Shown here piece by piece: positions 1 to 5,533 of a stretch of 5,533 nucleotides of DNA. The notes under the pieces were generated by a model, which saw only the letters and a program-made list of their open reading frames with translations, was not told where the DNA came from and ran no database searches. Positions within the stretch are counted from its first letter, which is position 1; every line of letters starts with the position of its first letter. Origin of the DNA: Rhodoferax sp. (GTDB lineage: Bacteria; Pseudomonadota; Gammaproteobacteria; Burkholderiales; Burkholderiaceae_C); the NCBI GenBank assembly GCA_021731215.1, contig JAKFXU010000268.1:1-5533 (forward strand), in the 5' to 3' direction. The position numbers and the translations under genes were made by a program.

Positions 1-467
1 CCGCCTCCACCCGCTTGTCGGAAGCCGAGAAAAAACGCATGGTGGAAGACGCCGAGCGCTATGCCGATGCCGATAAAAAACGCCGCAATGACGCTGAACA
101 ACTCAACACGGCAGATGCCACCTGTTATGAAGCCGAGAAGATGCTCGCCAACTTCGCAGCAAGACTCACCGAGGAACTGAAAAACCGCATCGAGGCGGCC
201 TTGCGCTCGACCAAGGAGGCGCTGCTCAAGAAAGATGTTCTTCTCGCCACTGAGCGCGCTGAAGCCCTGAAGAAGGTACTGAAAGAAGGCGGCGCGGTAC
301 TCTATACCCAATCGGGACAGGCCAAGCAGGGCGAGCCCTACGCCGAGACCCGCTGGAACGGCCCCACGCCGCAGCCCCATGTGGGCACAGCGGCTGGCCA
401 AGCGCGCCCCAGTGGTGCCGGTCCGCGCGGCAAGGTGGTGGATGCGCAGTACCGCGAAAACAGCTAG
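1..467 (+). CDS. dnaK: DnaK (Hsp70 chaperone), C-terminal part, 5' end outside window
   Basis: DnaK is the cytoplasmic ATP-driven chaperone that binds exposed hydrophobic segments of unfolded proteins together with DnaJ and GrpE. Only its last 154 codons are here, read from base 3. They start with ASTRLSEAEKKRMVEDAE, which matches the beginning of the alpha-helical lid of the substrate-binding domain (around residue 503 in E. coli DnaK). Charged helices follow to about fragment residue 103 (ending AVLYTQ), then a Gly/Pro/Ala-rich linker (about 104-143) and the tail GKVVDAQYRENS. The VVDA-type tail is typical of bacterial DnaK, but the last residues are not the usual acidic run. The TAG stop is two bases before the next gene, so the two are probably co-transcribed. 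The ATPase domain and peptide-binding sandwich lie upstream and cannot be checked. A DnaK paralogue dedicated to this operon is possible. Confidence 0.93.
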   Translation, partial: ASTRLSEAEKKRMVEDAERYADADKKRRNDAEQLNTADATCYEAEKMLANFAARLTEELKNRIEAALRSTKEALLKKDVLLATERAEALKKVLKEGGAVLYTQSGQAKQGEPYAETRWNGPTPQPHVGTAAGQARPSGAGPRGKVVDAQYRENS

Positions 468-469
468 AC

Positions 470-2911
470 ATGACGGCTCCTGACCCACTTCCTCTTGCGG
501 CTGCGCTGGCGCCGCGGCAGCTGTACCACGCCTGTGAGCCCGAACAATTCGGATTCCAGACTACAGCTGAACTGGAGGGCCTGACCGAGCTGATTGGCCA
601 GCGGCGCGCGATGGATGCCGTGCGCTTTGGTGCCGGCATTGGGCATGAGGGCTATAACATTTATGTGCTGGGTCCCTCCGGCATGGGCAAACGCAGCATG
701 GTGGCACAGTTTCTCGCCAAAAAAACGGGCGCGGAACATGAGCGGGCCGACTGGTGCTACCTCAACAACTTCAGCCAAGCGCATAAACCGCAAGCGCTTC
801 GCTTGCCGTCGGGCCGGGGTGGCGAGCTGCGCCAGCAGATGAATCAGTTGGTGGATTATTTGCGCACTGCCATCCCGGCGCTGTTCGAGAGCGAAGACTA
901 CCGCGCCAAGGCCGCTGTCATTCAGGACGAGTTCAGCAAGCGCCAGGAGATCGCGTTCAAGGAACTGGGCGATGACGCCGGACGGCAACAAATCGTGCTG
1001 CTACGCACGCCAAACGGGTTCGCCTTTGCGCCGACCCGCAACCAAGAGGTGATTCCGCCGGACGAGTACGCCAAGCTACCGGACGATGAGAAACAAAAGA
1101 TTGCAAGCACCATTGCCGGTTTGCAGGAACGGCTGGAGAAAATACTCAGTCACATACCGCAGTGGTGGAAAGAGCGCAGCGAACGGGTCAAGCAACTCAA
1201 CCGCGAAACCACACTCTCCGTGGTGCAGCACATGATGGATGAAGTGCGGGCACGGTTTGCTGACCTGCCAGCCATTCTGAAATACCTGGGCATCGTGCAG
1301 CAGGACATGGTCGAGCATGCGGACGACTTTCTCAAGCCGGAGGAGTCCGCCAACATCTCCGGCCTGACGCTCATCACCCGCGAGACCTTTCACCGCTACC
1401 AGGTGAACCTGCTGGTCAGCAACGGCAAGCAGGCCGGCGCCCCCGTCATCTGCGAAGACAACCCGACCTACAGCAACCTGATCGGGCGGGTCGAGCACAT
1501 CGCCCAGCTCGGTGCCTTGGTGACCGACTTCACCTTGATCAAGCCGGGGGCGCTGCACCGCGCCAATGGTGGCTATCTGCTGCTGGACGTGCGCAAAGTG
1601 CTGCTGCAGCCATTCGCCTGGGACGGCCTGAAACGGGCTTTGCAGGCGCGCCAGATTCGCATCGAATCGCTGGGCCAGATGTACAGCCTGGTCAACACCG
1701 TGTCGCTGGAGCCCGAGCCGATCCCGCTGGACGTCAAGATCATCCTGTTTGGCGACCGTCTGGTCTATTACCTGCTGCAGCAATACGACCCGGAGTTTGC
1801 TGAGCTGTTCAAGGTGGCGGCAGATTTCGAGGACCGGATTGAGCGCACGGCCGATACCCACCTGCTCTATGCCCGCCTGATGACCACGCTGTGCGCCAAG
1901 GAGAACTTATTGCCGCTCGACCGCAGCGCGGTCGCCCGGGTGATCGAGCACAGCGCGCGGCTGGTGGGCGATGCGCACAGGCTGTCCATGCACATGAGAA
2001 GTGTGGCCGATTTGCTGCAGGAGGCCGACTATTGGGCGCGCCAGGCGGGCTTGGCGCTGGTGACGGCGAGCCACGTGCAGCAGGCCATCGATGCCAAGAT
2101 TCACCGGCAGGATCGCGTGCGCGAGCAGTTGCGCGAAGCGATTCTGCGCGGCACTTTATTGATCGACACGCAAGGGGCGGTGGTCGGGCAGATCAACGCC
2201 CTTTCGGTCCTTGAGCTGGGCGACTTCGCCTTTGCCCAACCGACCCGGATCACGGCCACCAGCCGTCTGGGCGAGGGGGAAATGGTCAACATCGAGCGTG
2301 AGGTCAAGCTCTCCGGAGCCATTCATTCCAAGGGTGTGCTGATCCTGTCCTCTTTCCTGGCCGCGCGTTATGCGCGCAACCAGCCGTTGGCACTGTCTGC
2401 CAGTCTGGTGTTCGAGCAGTCCTATGGCCAGGTCGAGGGCGACAGCGCCTCGTTGGCCGAGTTGTGCGTGCTGTTGTCCAACTTGGCGAATGTGCCTGTT
2501 CTGCAGGCGCTGGCCGTGACGGGCTCGGTCAATCAACTGGGTCAGGTGCAGGCCATTGGCGGTGTCAATGAAAAGATCGAGGGCTTCTTCGATATCTGCG
2601 CAGCACGTGGACTGAGCAGTGAACAGGGTGTGCTGATTCCAGCCGCCAACGTCAAACACCTGATGCTGCGCCGGGATGTGGTGGTGGCGGCGCAGGCCGG
2701 GCAGTTCCATATCTACGCCGTGGACAGTGTGGATCAGGCCATTGCGCTCCTGACCGGTGTGCCGGCGGGCGACGCCGATGTCAGCGGCGGCTATCCGCAA
2801 GACAGCATCAATCACCGGGTGGCGGCGCGGCTGGCGGAGCTGAGCAAGATCCGCAAATCCTTCCTGCGCCAGCCGGACCAGACCCCGCCTGCGAAGCAGG
2901 AAGCGGAGTAG
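470..2911 (+). CDS. Lon-like ATP-dependent serine protease (AAA_32 / Lon_C family)
   Basis: Complete 813-residue protein, predicted to unfold and degrade proteins in the cytoplasm using ATP. The N-terminal region contains Walker [10 protein letters not shown] (residues 68-76, Lys74). A long helical, charged insert follows (about 140-300). Walker B lies in GGYLLLDV (Asp373), and [13 protein letters not shown] (447-459) and [10 protein letters not shown] (501-510) resemble the Lon/AAA+ arginine-finger and sensor-2 regions. The C-terminal Lon protease domain has the catalytic serine in EGDSASLAE (Ser659) and lysine in GGVNEKIEG (Lys702). They are 43 residues apart, as are Ser679 and Lys722 of E. 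coli Lon, so the protease should be active. There is no Lon N-terminal substrate domain and no membrane segment. From memory, Pseudomonas aeruginosa AsrA, linked to heat-shock induction, belongs to this group; direct orthology is untested. The ATG lies two bases after the dnaK stop with no clear ribosome site, suggesting coupled translation. Confidence 0.93.
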   Translation: MTAPDPLPLAAALAPRQLYHACEPEQFGFQTTAELEGLTELIGQRRAMDAVRFGAGIGHEGYNIYVLGPSGMGKRSMVAQFLAKKTGAEHERADWCYLNNFSQAHKPQALRLPSGRGGELRQQMNQLVDYLRTAIPALFESEDYRAKAAVIQDEFSKRQEIAFKELGDDAGRQQIVLLRTPNGFAFAPTRNQEVIPPDEYAKLPDDEKQKIASTIAGLQERLEKILSHIPQWWKERSERVKQLNRETTLSVVQHMMDEVRARFADLPAILKYLGIVQQDMVEHADDFLKPEESANISGLTLITRETFHRYQVNLLVSNGKQAGAPVICEDNPTYSNLIGRVEHIAQLGALVTDFTLIKPGALHRANGGYLLLDVRKVLLQPFAWDGLKRALQARQIRIESLGQMYSLVNTVSLEPEPIPLDVKIILFGDRLVYYLLQQYDPEFAELFKVAADFEDRIERTADTHLLYARLMTTLCAKENLLPLDRSAVARVIEHSARLVGDAHRLSMHMRSVADLLQEADYWARQAGLALVTASHVQQAIDAKIHRQDRVREQLREAILRGTLLIDTQGAVVGQINALSVLELGDFAFAQPTRITATSRLGEGEMVNIEREVKLSGAIHSKGVLILSSFLAARYARNQPLALSASLVFEQSYGQVEGDSASLAELCVLLSNLANVPVLQALAVTGSVNQLGQVQAIGGVNEKIEGFFDICAARGLSSEQGVLIPAANVKHLMLRRDVVVAAQAGQFHIYAVDSVDQAIALLTGVPAGDADVSGGYPQDSINHRVAARLAELSKIRKSFLRQPDQTPPAKQEAE
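2885..2906 (+). promoter_or_regulatory. Possible hairpin over the dnaJ ribosome-binding site
   Basis: At the very end of the protease gene, CCTGC (2888-2892) and GCAGG (2896-2900) form a perfect five-pair stem around a GAA loop. CCG (2885-2887) can pair with CGG (2904-2906) to extend it, past a three-base bulge (2901-2903). The outer strand covers part of the likely dnaJ Shine-Dalgarno GGAG (2905-2908), ten bases before the 2919 start. Ribosomes finishing the protease would melt it, so it could couple dnaJ translation to that gene. The stem is short and could be chance in GC-rich DNA; a thermosensor role is speculation. Confidence 0.3.
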
Positions 2912-2918
2912 CGGCGCC

Positions 2919-4016
2919 ATGATGTCTGCCCAACGTGATTATTACGAGGTGCTTGGCGTGGCCCGCGAGGCCGACCCGAAGGCAATCAAGGACGCCTTTC
3001 GCAACCTCGCCCTGAAATACCACCCGGACCGCAACAAGGAGCCCGGCGCTGAAGATCGATTCAAGGAAATTGCCGAGGCCTATGCGATTCTGTCGGACCC
3101 GAAGAAGCGTGCCGACTATGACGCCCAGGGCTTCGCCGGCGTGGCCGGGTTCAGTCGGGAAGATTTATTCGGCGGTATTGATTTCGAGGATATTTTTGGT
3201 GGACTCAATTTTGATTTTGGCGGCGGCAGTCCGTTTGCAGGCTTCTTCCATCGCCGCCACGTCGGGCCAGAGCGTGGCGCCAACGTCGAAGTCGATGTGT
3301 GGGTATCGCTGGAACGGGTGCTCAGTGGCGGCGCGGAAGAAATTCGCCTGACGCGCCCAGCCACCTGCCCGGCTTGCCACGGCACCTGCGAGACCGGGGG
3401 CGTCGCGCCACCCAAATGTGAGGCGTGCGCAGGCAGCGGGCGCATTACCCACAGTCGGCGCAGCGCCAAGGAGCAGGTACTGATTCAGCAAATCACGACC
3501 TGTCCAAGCTGCCAGGGGCGCGGCAGCCAACTCCAGCACCCGTGTCGGCAATGCCAAGGCCTGGGTGAAGTGGAACAGGAAGAATCGCTGACGGTGAAGA
3601 TCCCGGTGGGTGTCGAAGAAGGCTTGGCGCTGCGCATCCCCGGCAAGGGCATGGCGAGCCCCGATCCCGGTGGTGTGGCAGGCGACCTGTTCGCGGTGGT
3701 GCGGACCCGGCCCGATGCGCGGTTCGAGCGCGTGGGGGCCAATCTGTTGCGACCGGAAACCATTGCCCTCACCGATGCCGTGCTCGGCGCGACCTTGAAC
3801 GTGCCAACACTGGAGGGATCTGCCAGCGTCACCGTACCGGCCGGCACCCAGCCCGATGCGGTGTTGCGCCTGAAAGCAAAGGGTTTGCCCGCCTTTGGCG
3901 CGGGACCGCGCGGCGATTTGTATTTGCGCATCGGGGTACGCATTCCAGACCAGTTGACCGGCCCGCAACGCGAGCTGTATGAAAAGTTGCGTAAGCTCGA
4001 CCGCAAGCAGCAGTGA
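2919..4016 (+). CDS. dnaJ: DnaJ (Hsp40) class I co-chaperone with zinc-finger domain
   Basis: Complete 365-residue DnaJ, which delivers substrates to DnaK and stimulates its ATPase. The J domain spans about residues 7-70 with the essential HPD motif at 35-37. A Gly/Phe-rich segment (about 71-110) carries Asp-Phe repeats such as EDLFGG and EDIFGG. The zinc-binding region has four CxxC pairs: Cys150/153, 167/170, 195/198 and 209/212. The last three are followed by GSG, GRG and GLG as expected, but the first reads CPACHGTC, with Cys in place of the final Gly. The C-terminal substrate-binding domains follow (about 220-345, with [15 protein letters not shown]). The length is close to E. coli DnaJ (376). 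ATG at 2919 is preferred over the adjacent ATG at 2922 because GGAG (2905-2908) is ten bases upstream. The gene starts seven bases after the protease stop, so it probably serves the DnaK encoded just upstream. Confidence 0.95.
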   Translation: MMSAQRDYYEVLGVAREADPKAIKDAFRNLALKYHPDRNKEPGAEDRFKEIAEAYAILSDPKKRADYDAQGFAGVAGFSREDLFGGIDFEDIFGGLNFDFGGGSPFAGFFHRRHVGPERGANVEVDVWVSLERVLSGGAEEIRLTRPATCPACHGTCETGGVAPPKCEACAGSGRITHSRRSAKEQVLIQQITTCPSCQGRGSQLQHPCRQCQGLGEVEQEESLTVKIPVGVEEGLALRIPGKGMASPDPGGVAGDLFAVVRTRPDARFERVGANLLRPETIALTDAVLGATLNVPTLEGSASVTVPAGTQPDAVLRLKAKGLPAFGAGPRGDLYLRIGVRIPDQLTGPQRELYEKLRKLDRKQQ

Positions 4017-4027
4017 ACCTGTCCGCC

Positions 4028-4219
4028 ATGCCTTGGAATCAAACCGATTTCCCCACGTCAATGCGGCATCTGAGCGAGATGGCGCGGGACAAGGCGATCG
4101 AGATCGCCAACGCGCTGTTGGCGCAGGGCATGGACGAGGGCAGGGCCATTCGCATCGCCATTGCCAGGTCCAAGGAATGGGCGCGACACCGCGGCCTGCC
4201 GGTGCACGAGGACGAATGA
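4028..4219 (+). CDS. Small YdaT-like protein (63 aa), function unknown
   Basis: The product begins MPWNQTDFPTSMRHL and has a central helix pair KAIEIANALLAQGMDEGRAI (22-41) followed by RIAIARSKEWA (42-52). This pattern, MPW...(D/Y)(Y/F)P.S...KAIxIANALLxxGxxEGRAIxIAIxxxKEW, is what I recall from the N-terminal part of Bacillus subtilis YdaT and similar short proteins, some of which also carry a C-terminal DUF2188 segment. That second part is absent here. The molecular function is not known. No signal peptide or membrane segment is visible. The ATG at 4028 is 11 bases after dnaJ and makes MPW the N-terminus, as in relatives. A GTG at 4013 overlapping the dnaJ stop (GTGA) would add five residues but does not fit the family. 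No clear Shine-Dalgarno is present, so translation probably depends on coupling with dnaJ. Confidence 0.82.
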   Translation: MPWNQTDFPTSMRHLSEMARDKAIEIANALLAQGMDEGRAIRIAIARSKEWARHRGLPVHEDE

Positions 4220-4240
4220 TGCAATGTGTTGACTCGGATA

Positions 4241-4246
4241 AAGGAG
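4241..4246 (+). promoter_or_regulatory. Strong Shine-Dalgarno for the 77-residue gene
   Basis: AAGGAG lies six bases before the ATG at 4253. It is the best ribosome-binding site in the window and fixes the start of the small gene, excluding the in-frame TTG at 4226. It sits in the largest gap of the block (33 bases). Confidence 0.8.
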
Positions 4247-4252
4247 ATTGAT

Positions 4253-4486
4253 ATGGCGACGATCCAAGACAGTGAGAAGTGGGCGGCGATGCATACGGAC
4301 TGGCAAGCTGTCAACAGCGAAGCGCGCACCGCTCGCATTAGAGTGACGCAGGCCTTTGAGAAGTCCGCTGCGGGGGAAGGTTCTGGCCCGACCACCGGTC
4401 AACTTGATCTGGCGGAAAAACTCGAACAGGCAGCCGATCAAAAGCGACTGGCAATGGACGAGTTTGTGAAGCGTGTTTTTGGCTGA
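4253..4486 (+). CDS. Unknown small helical protein (77 aa) upstream of archease
   Basis: I do not recognise this family. The 77-residue product (MATIQDSEKWAAMHTDWQ... to FVKRVFG) is hydrophilic and looks like two helices, about residues 5-38 and 49-76, separated by a flexible Gly/Ser/Thr/Pro stretch (GEGSGPTTG, 41-49). It has no cysteine, signal peptide or membrane segment, and no catalytic motif is evident. It is likely real: it has a strong AAGGAG ribosome site with ideal spacing, it fills the space between neighbours, and its TGA stop is one base before the archease ATG. That position implies translational coupling to archease and perhaps a role with the RNA repair pair, which is an inference from placement alone. 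A small adaptor or regulator is possible. Its stretch has somewhat lower GC than the flanking genes. Confidence 0.75.
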   Translation: MATIQDSEKWAAMHTDWQAVNSEARTARIRVTQAFEKSAAGEGSGPTTGQLDLAEKLEQAADQKRLAMDEFVKRVFG

Positions 4487-4487
4487 C

Positions 4488-4907
4488 ATGAAAGACTACT
4501 GGCAGCATTTTGAACATGGTGCCGATATCGGCGTGCGCGGCATGGGTGCGAGCAAGGCGGGCGCGTTCGAGCAGGCGGCGCTGGCGCTGATGGCGGTTAT
4601 CGTTGAGCCCGGCCGCGTGGCGACACGCGACGCCGTGGCGATCACCTGTGAGGCGGCCGACGACGAATTGCTGCTGGTCGCTTGGCTCAATGCGCTGGTG
4701 TACGAGATGGCCATGCGCCACATGCTGTTTGCACGCTTCAGCGTGACGATTGTTGGGCTGTGCCTGCAGGCCACGGCGCTCGGCGAGCCGCTCTCAATCC
4801 AGCGGCACCAACCGGCGGTCGAAGTCAAGGGTGCCACTTTCACTGCCTTGCGCGTGGCGCAAATGGATGACGAACGGTGGCTGGCACAAACCGTGGTGGA
4901 TGTGTGA
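4488..4907 (+). CDS. Archease, activator of RNA ligase RtcB
   Basis: Complete 139-residue archease. In archaea and eukaryotes, archease speeds formation of the RtcB-GMP intermediate and allows multiple turnover; the bacterial protein is expected to do the same. The sequence shows the N-terminal metal-site motif HGAD (His10, Asp13; usually HTAD), the core LLVAWLNALVYEMAMRHMLF (62-81), RHQPAVEVKGATFTALRV (106-123), and the C-terminal WLAQTVVDV ending with Asp138. Both conserved acidic residues expected in the active metal site, near each end of the protein, are present. ATG at 4488 is chosen because it gives the standard short lead into the HxAD motif; a GTG at 4473 would overlap the previous gene. 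There is no obvious Shine-Dalgarno, consistent with coupling to the gene ending one base earlier. The next gene encodes its partner RtcB. Confidence 0.93.
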   Translation: MKDYWQHFEHGADIGVRGMGASKAGAFEQAALALMAVIVEPGRVATRDAVAITCEAADDELLLVAWLNALVYEMAMRHMLFARFSVTIVGLCLQATALGEPLSIQRHQPAVEVKGATFTALRVAQMDDERWLAQTVVDV

Positions 4908-5533
4908 TGAACCGTCAGAACTTGCTGGAGCGCGGCCCGTGTCGCTGGGAATTGCCGGCCAGCGGCAAGATGCGGGTACCGGTGGTGATCTACGCCAGCG
5001 ACACTTTGCTGCACGCAATGGACGACAAGGCCCTGGCGCAGGCCGTCAATGTGGCGACACTGCCGGGCATCGTGGGCGCGTCGTATGTCATGCCGGACGC
5101 GCACTGGGGTTACGGCTTCCCGATTGGCGGCGTGGCGGCGTTCGACGCCGATGCGGGCGGCGTGGTGTGCGCCGGTGGCGTTGGCTTTGATATCTCATGC
5201 GGCGTGCGTTGCCTGCATACGGGACTGCGGCGGGAGCAGATCATGGCGGTGCAGCCGGTTCTGGCCAATGCGCTGTACACCCAGATCCCGGCCGGCCTGG
5301 GCAGCACCGGCGCGATTCGACTCGGCGCCGTGCAAATGGATGCCATGCTGGCGGGCGGTGCCAAATGGGCGGTCGGCCGCGGCTGGGGAACTGAGAGCGA
5401 CCTGGCGCGCATTGAAGACAACGGCCAGATGCGGCATGCCAAACCGGGCCTGGTGTCGGAGCAGGCCAAGCGGCGCCAGCGCGACGAGATGGGCACGCTG
5501 GGCAGCGGCAACCACTACCTTGAGGTGCAGGAG
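4907..5533 (+). CDS. rtcB: RtcB RNA-splicing ligase, N-terminal part, 3' end outside window
   Basis: First 209 codons of RtcB, the GTP- and manganese-dependent ligase that joins RNA 2',3'-cyclic phosphate or 3'-phosphate ends to 5'-OH ends, used in RNA repair and, in archaea and animals, tRNA splicing. Visible motifs are PDAHWGYGFPIGGVAAF (63-79), GGVGFDISCGVRCL (90-103) with metal ligands Asp95 and Cys98, and GTLGSGNHYLEVQ (196-208) with Asn202 and His203. These numbers equal those of Pyrococcus horikoshii RtcB. The remaining histidine ligands and the guanylated histidine (His404 there) lie past the window edge, so activity cannot be fully judged. The ATG shares its A with the archease TGA (TGATG), and GGTGGA at 4895-4900 could serve as ribosome site. 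The VVCAGG lead into the metal motif differs from the common SPGG form. No rtcA or rtcR is visible. Confidence 0.96.
   Translation, partial: MNRQNLLERGPCRWELPASGKMRVPVVIYASDTLLHAMDDKALAQAVNVATLPGIVGASYVMPDAHWGYGFPIGGVAAFDADAGGVVCAGGVGFDISCGVRCLHTGLRREQIMAVQPVLANALYTQIPAGLGSTGAIRLGAVQMDAMLAGGAKWAVGRGWGTESDLARIEDNGQMRHAKPGLVSEQAKRRQRDEMGTLGSGNHYLEVQE

Noticed and set aside
790..806. Perfect 7-base inverted repeat GCAAGCG-CTT-CGCTTGC
   Set aside because: It is inside the protease coding region, has no T-run after it, and short perfect stems are common by chance in GC-rich DNA.
1076..1861. 261-codon open frame on the - strand opposite the middle of the protease
   Set aside because: Same reason: antisense shadow with no domain or ribosome site that I can support.
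2156..2920. 254-codon open frame on the - strand opposite the protease domain
   Set aside because: Composition is shadow-like (His, Gln and Arg rich), with no motif; the + strand carries the Lon catalytic region.
3165..4061. 298-codon open frame on the - strand opposite dnaJ
   Set aside because: It lies fully against a well-supported dnaJ, has no recognisable domain, and long antisense frames are expected in GC-rich coding DNA.
4229..4257. TTGACT as a -35 promoter element before the 77-residue gene
   Set aside because: With 17-base spacing the -10 would be TATGGC at 4252-4257, overlapping the start codon, so it could not produce a normal leader for that gene.
4473..4487. GTG start 15 bases earlier for archease
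   Set aside because: It overlaps the preceding gene and adds residues before the usual archease N-terminus; ATG at 4488 fits the family better.

Overview
The window is a dense, single-direction gene block of GC-rich DNA. It holds seven genes, all on the + strand, with junctions from a 1-base overlap to a 33-base gap. Codon choice, GC content and protein style suggest a proteobacterium, most likely a betaproteobacterium. That placement is an inference from general appearance; there is no rRNA or other marker gene here.

The first part (1-4016) is a protein quality control set: the C-terminal lid and tail of a DnaK (Hsp70), a complete 813-residue Lon-like AAA+ serine protease with its Ser-Lys dyad intact, and a complete zinc-finger DnaJ (Hsp40). 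The protease lies between the two chaperone genes, where dnaJ would often follow dnaK directly. No grpE is visible, although it could lie upstream.

The middle (4028-4486) carries two small genes. One encodes a 63-residue protein like the N-terminal module of Bacillus YdaT. The other encodes a 77-residue helical protein that I do not recognise; it has the only strong Shine-Dalgarno sequence in the window.

The last part (4488-5533) is an RNA repair pair: archease, then the first 209 codons of the RNA ligase RtcB, joined by a TGATG stop/start overlap. RtcB joins RNA ends carrying 2',3'-cyclic phosphate or 3'-phosphate to 5'-OH ends, and archease helps it form the covalent RtcB-GMP intermediate.

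The spacing suggests one transcript, possibly with partial independence from 4220 onward. The working idea is a stress operon that pairs repair of broken RNA with refolding or degradation of damaged protein. The individual families are known; their combination, and the two small proteins within it, are the parts worth following up. No mobile element, RNA gene, CRISPR array or convincing terminator was seen, and there is no stretch longer than 33 bases between genes.
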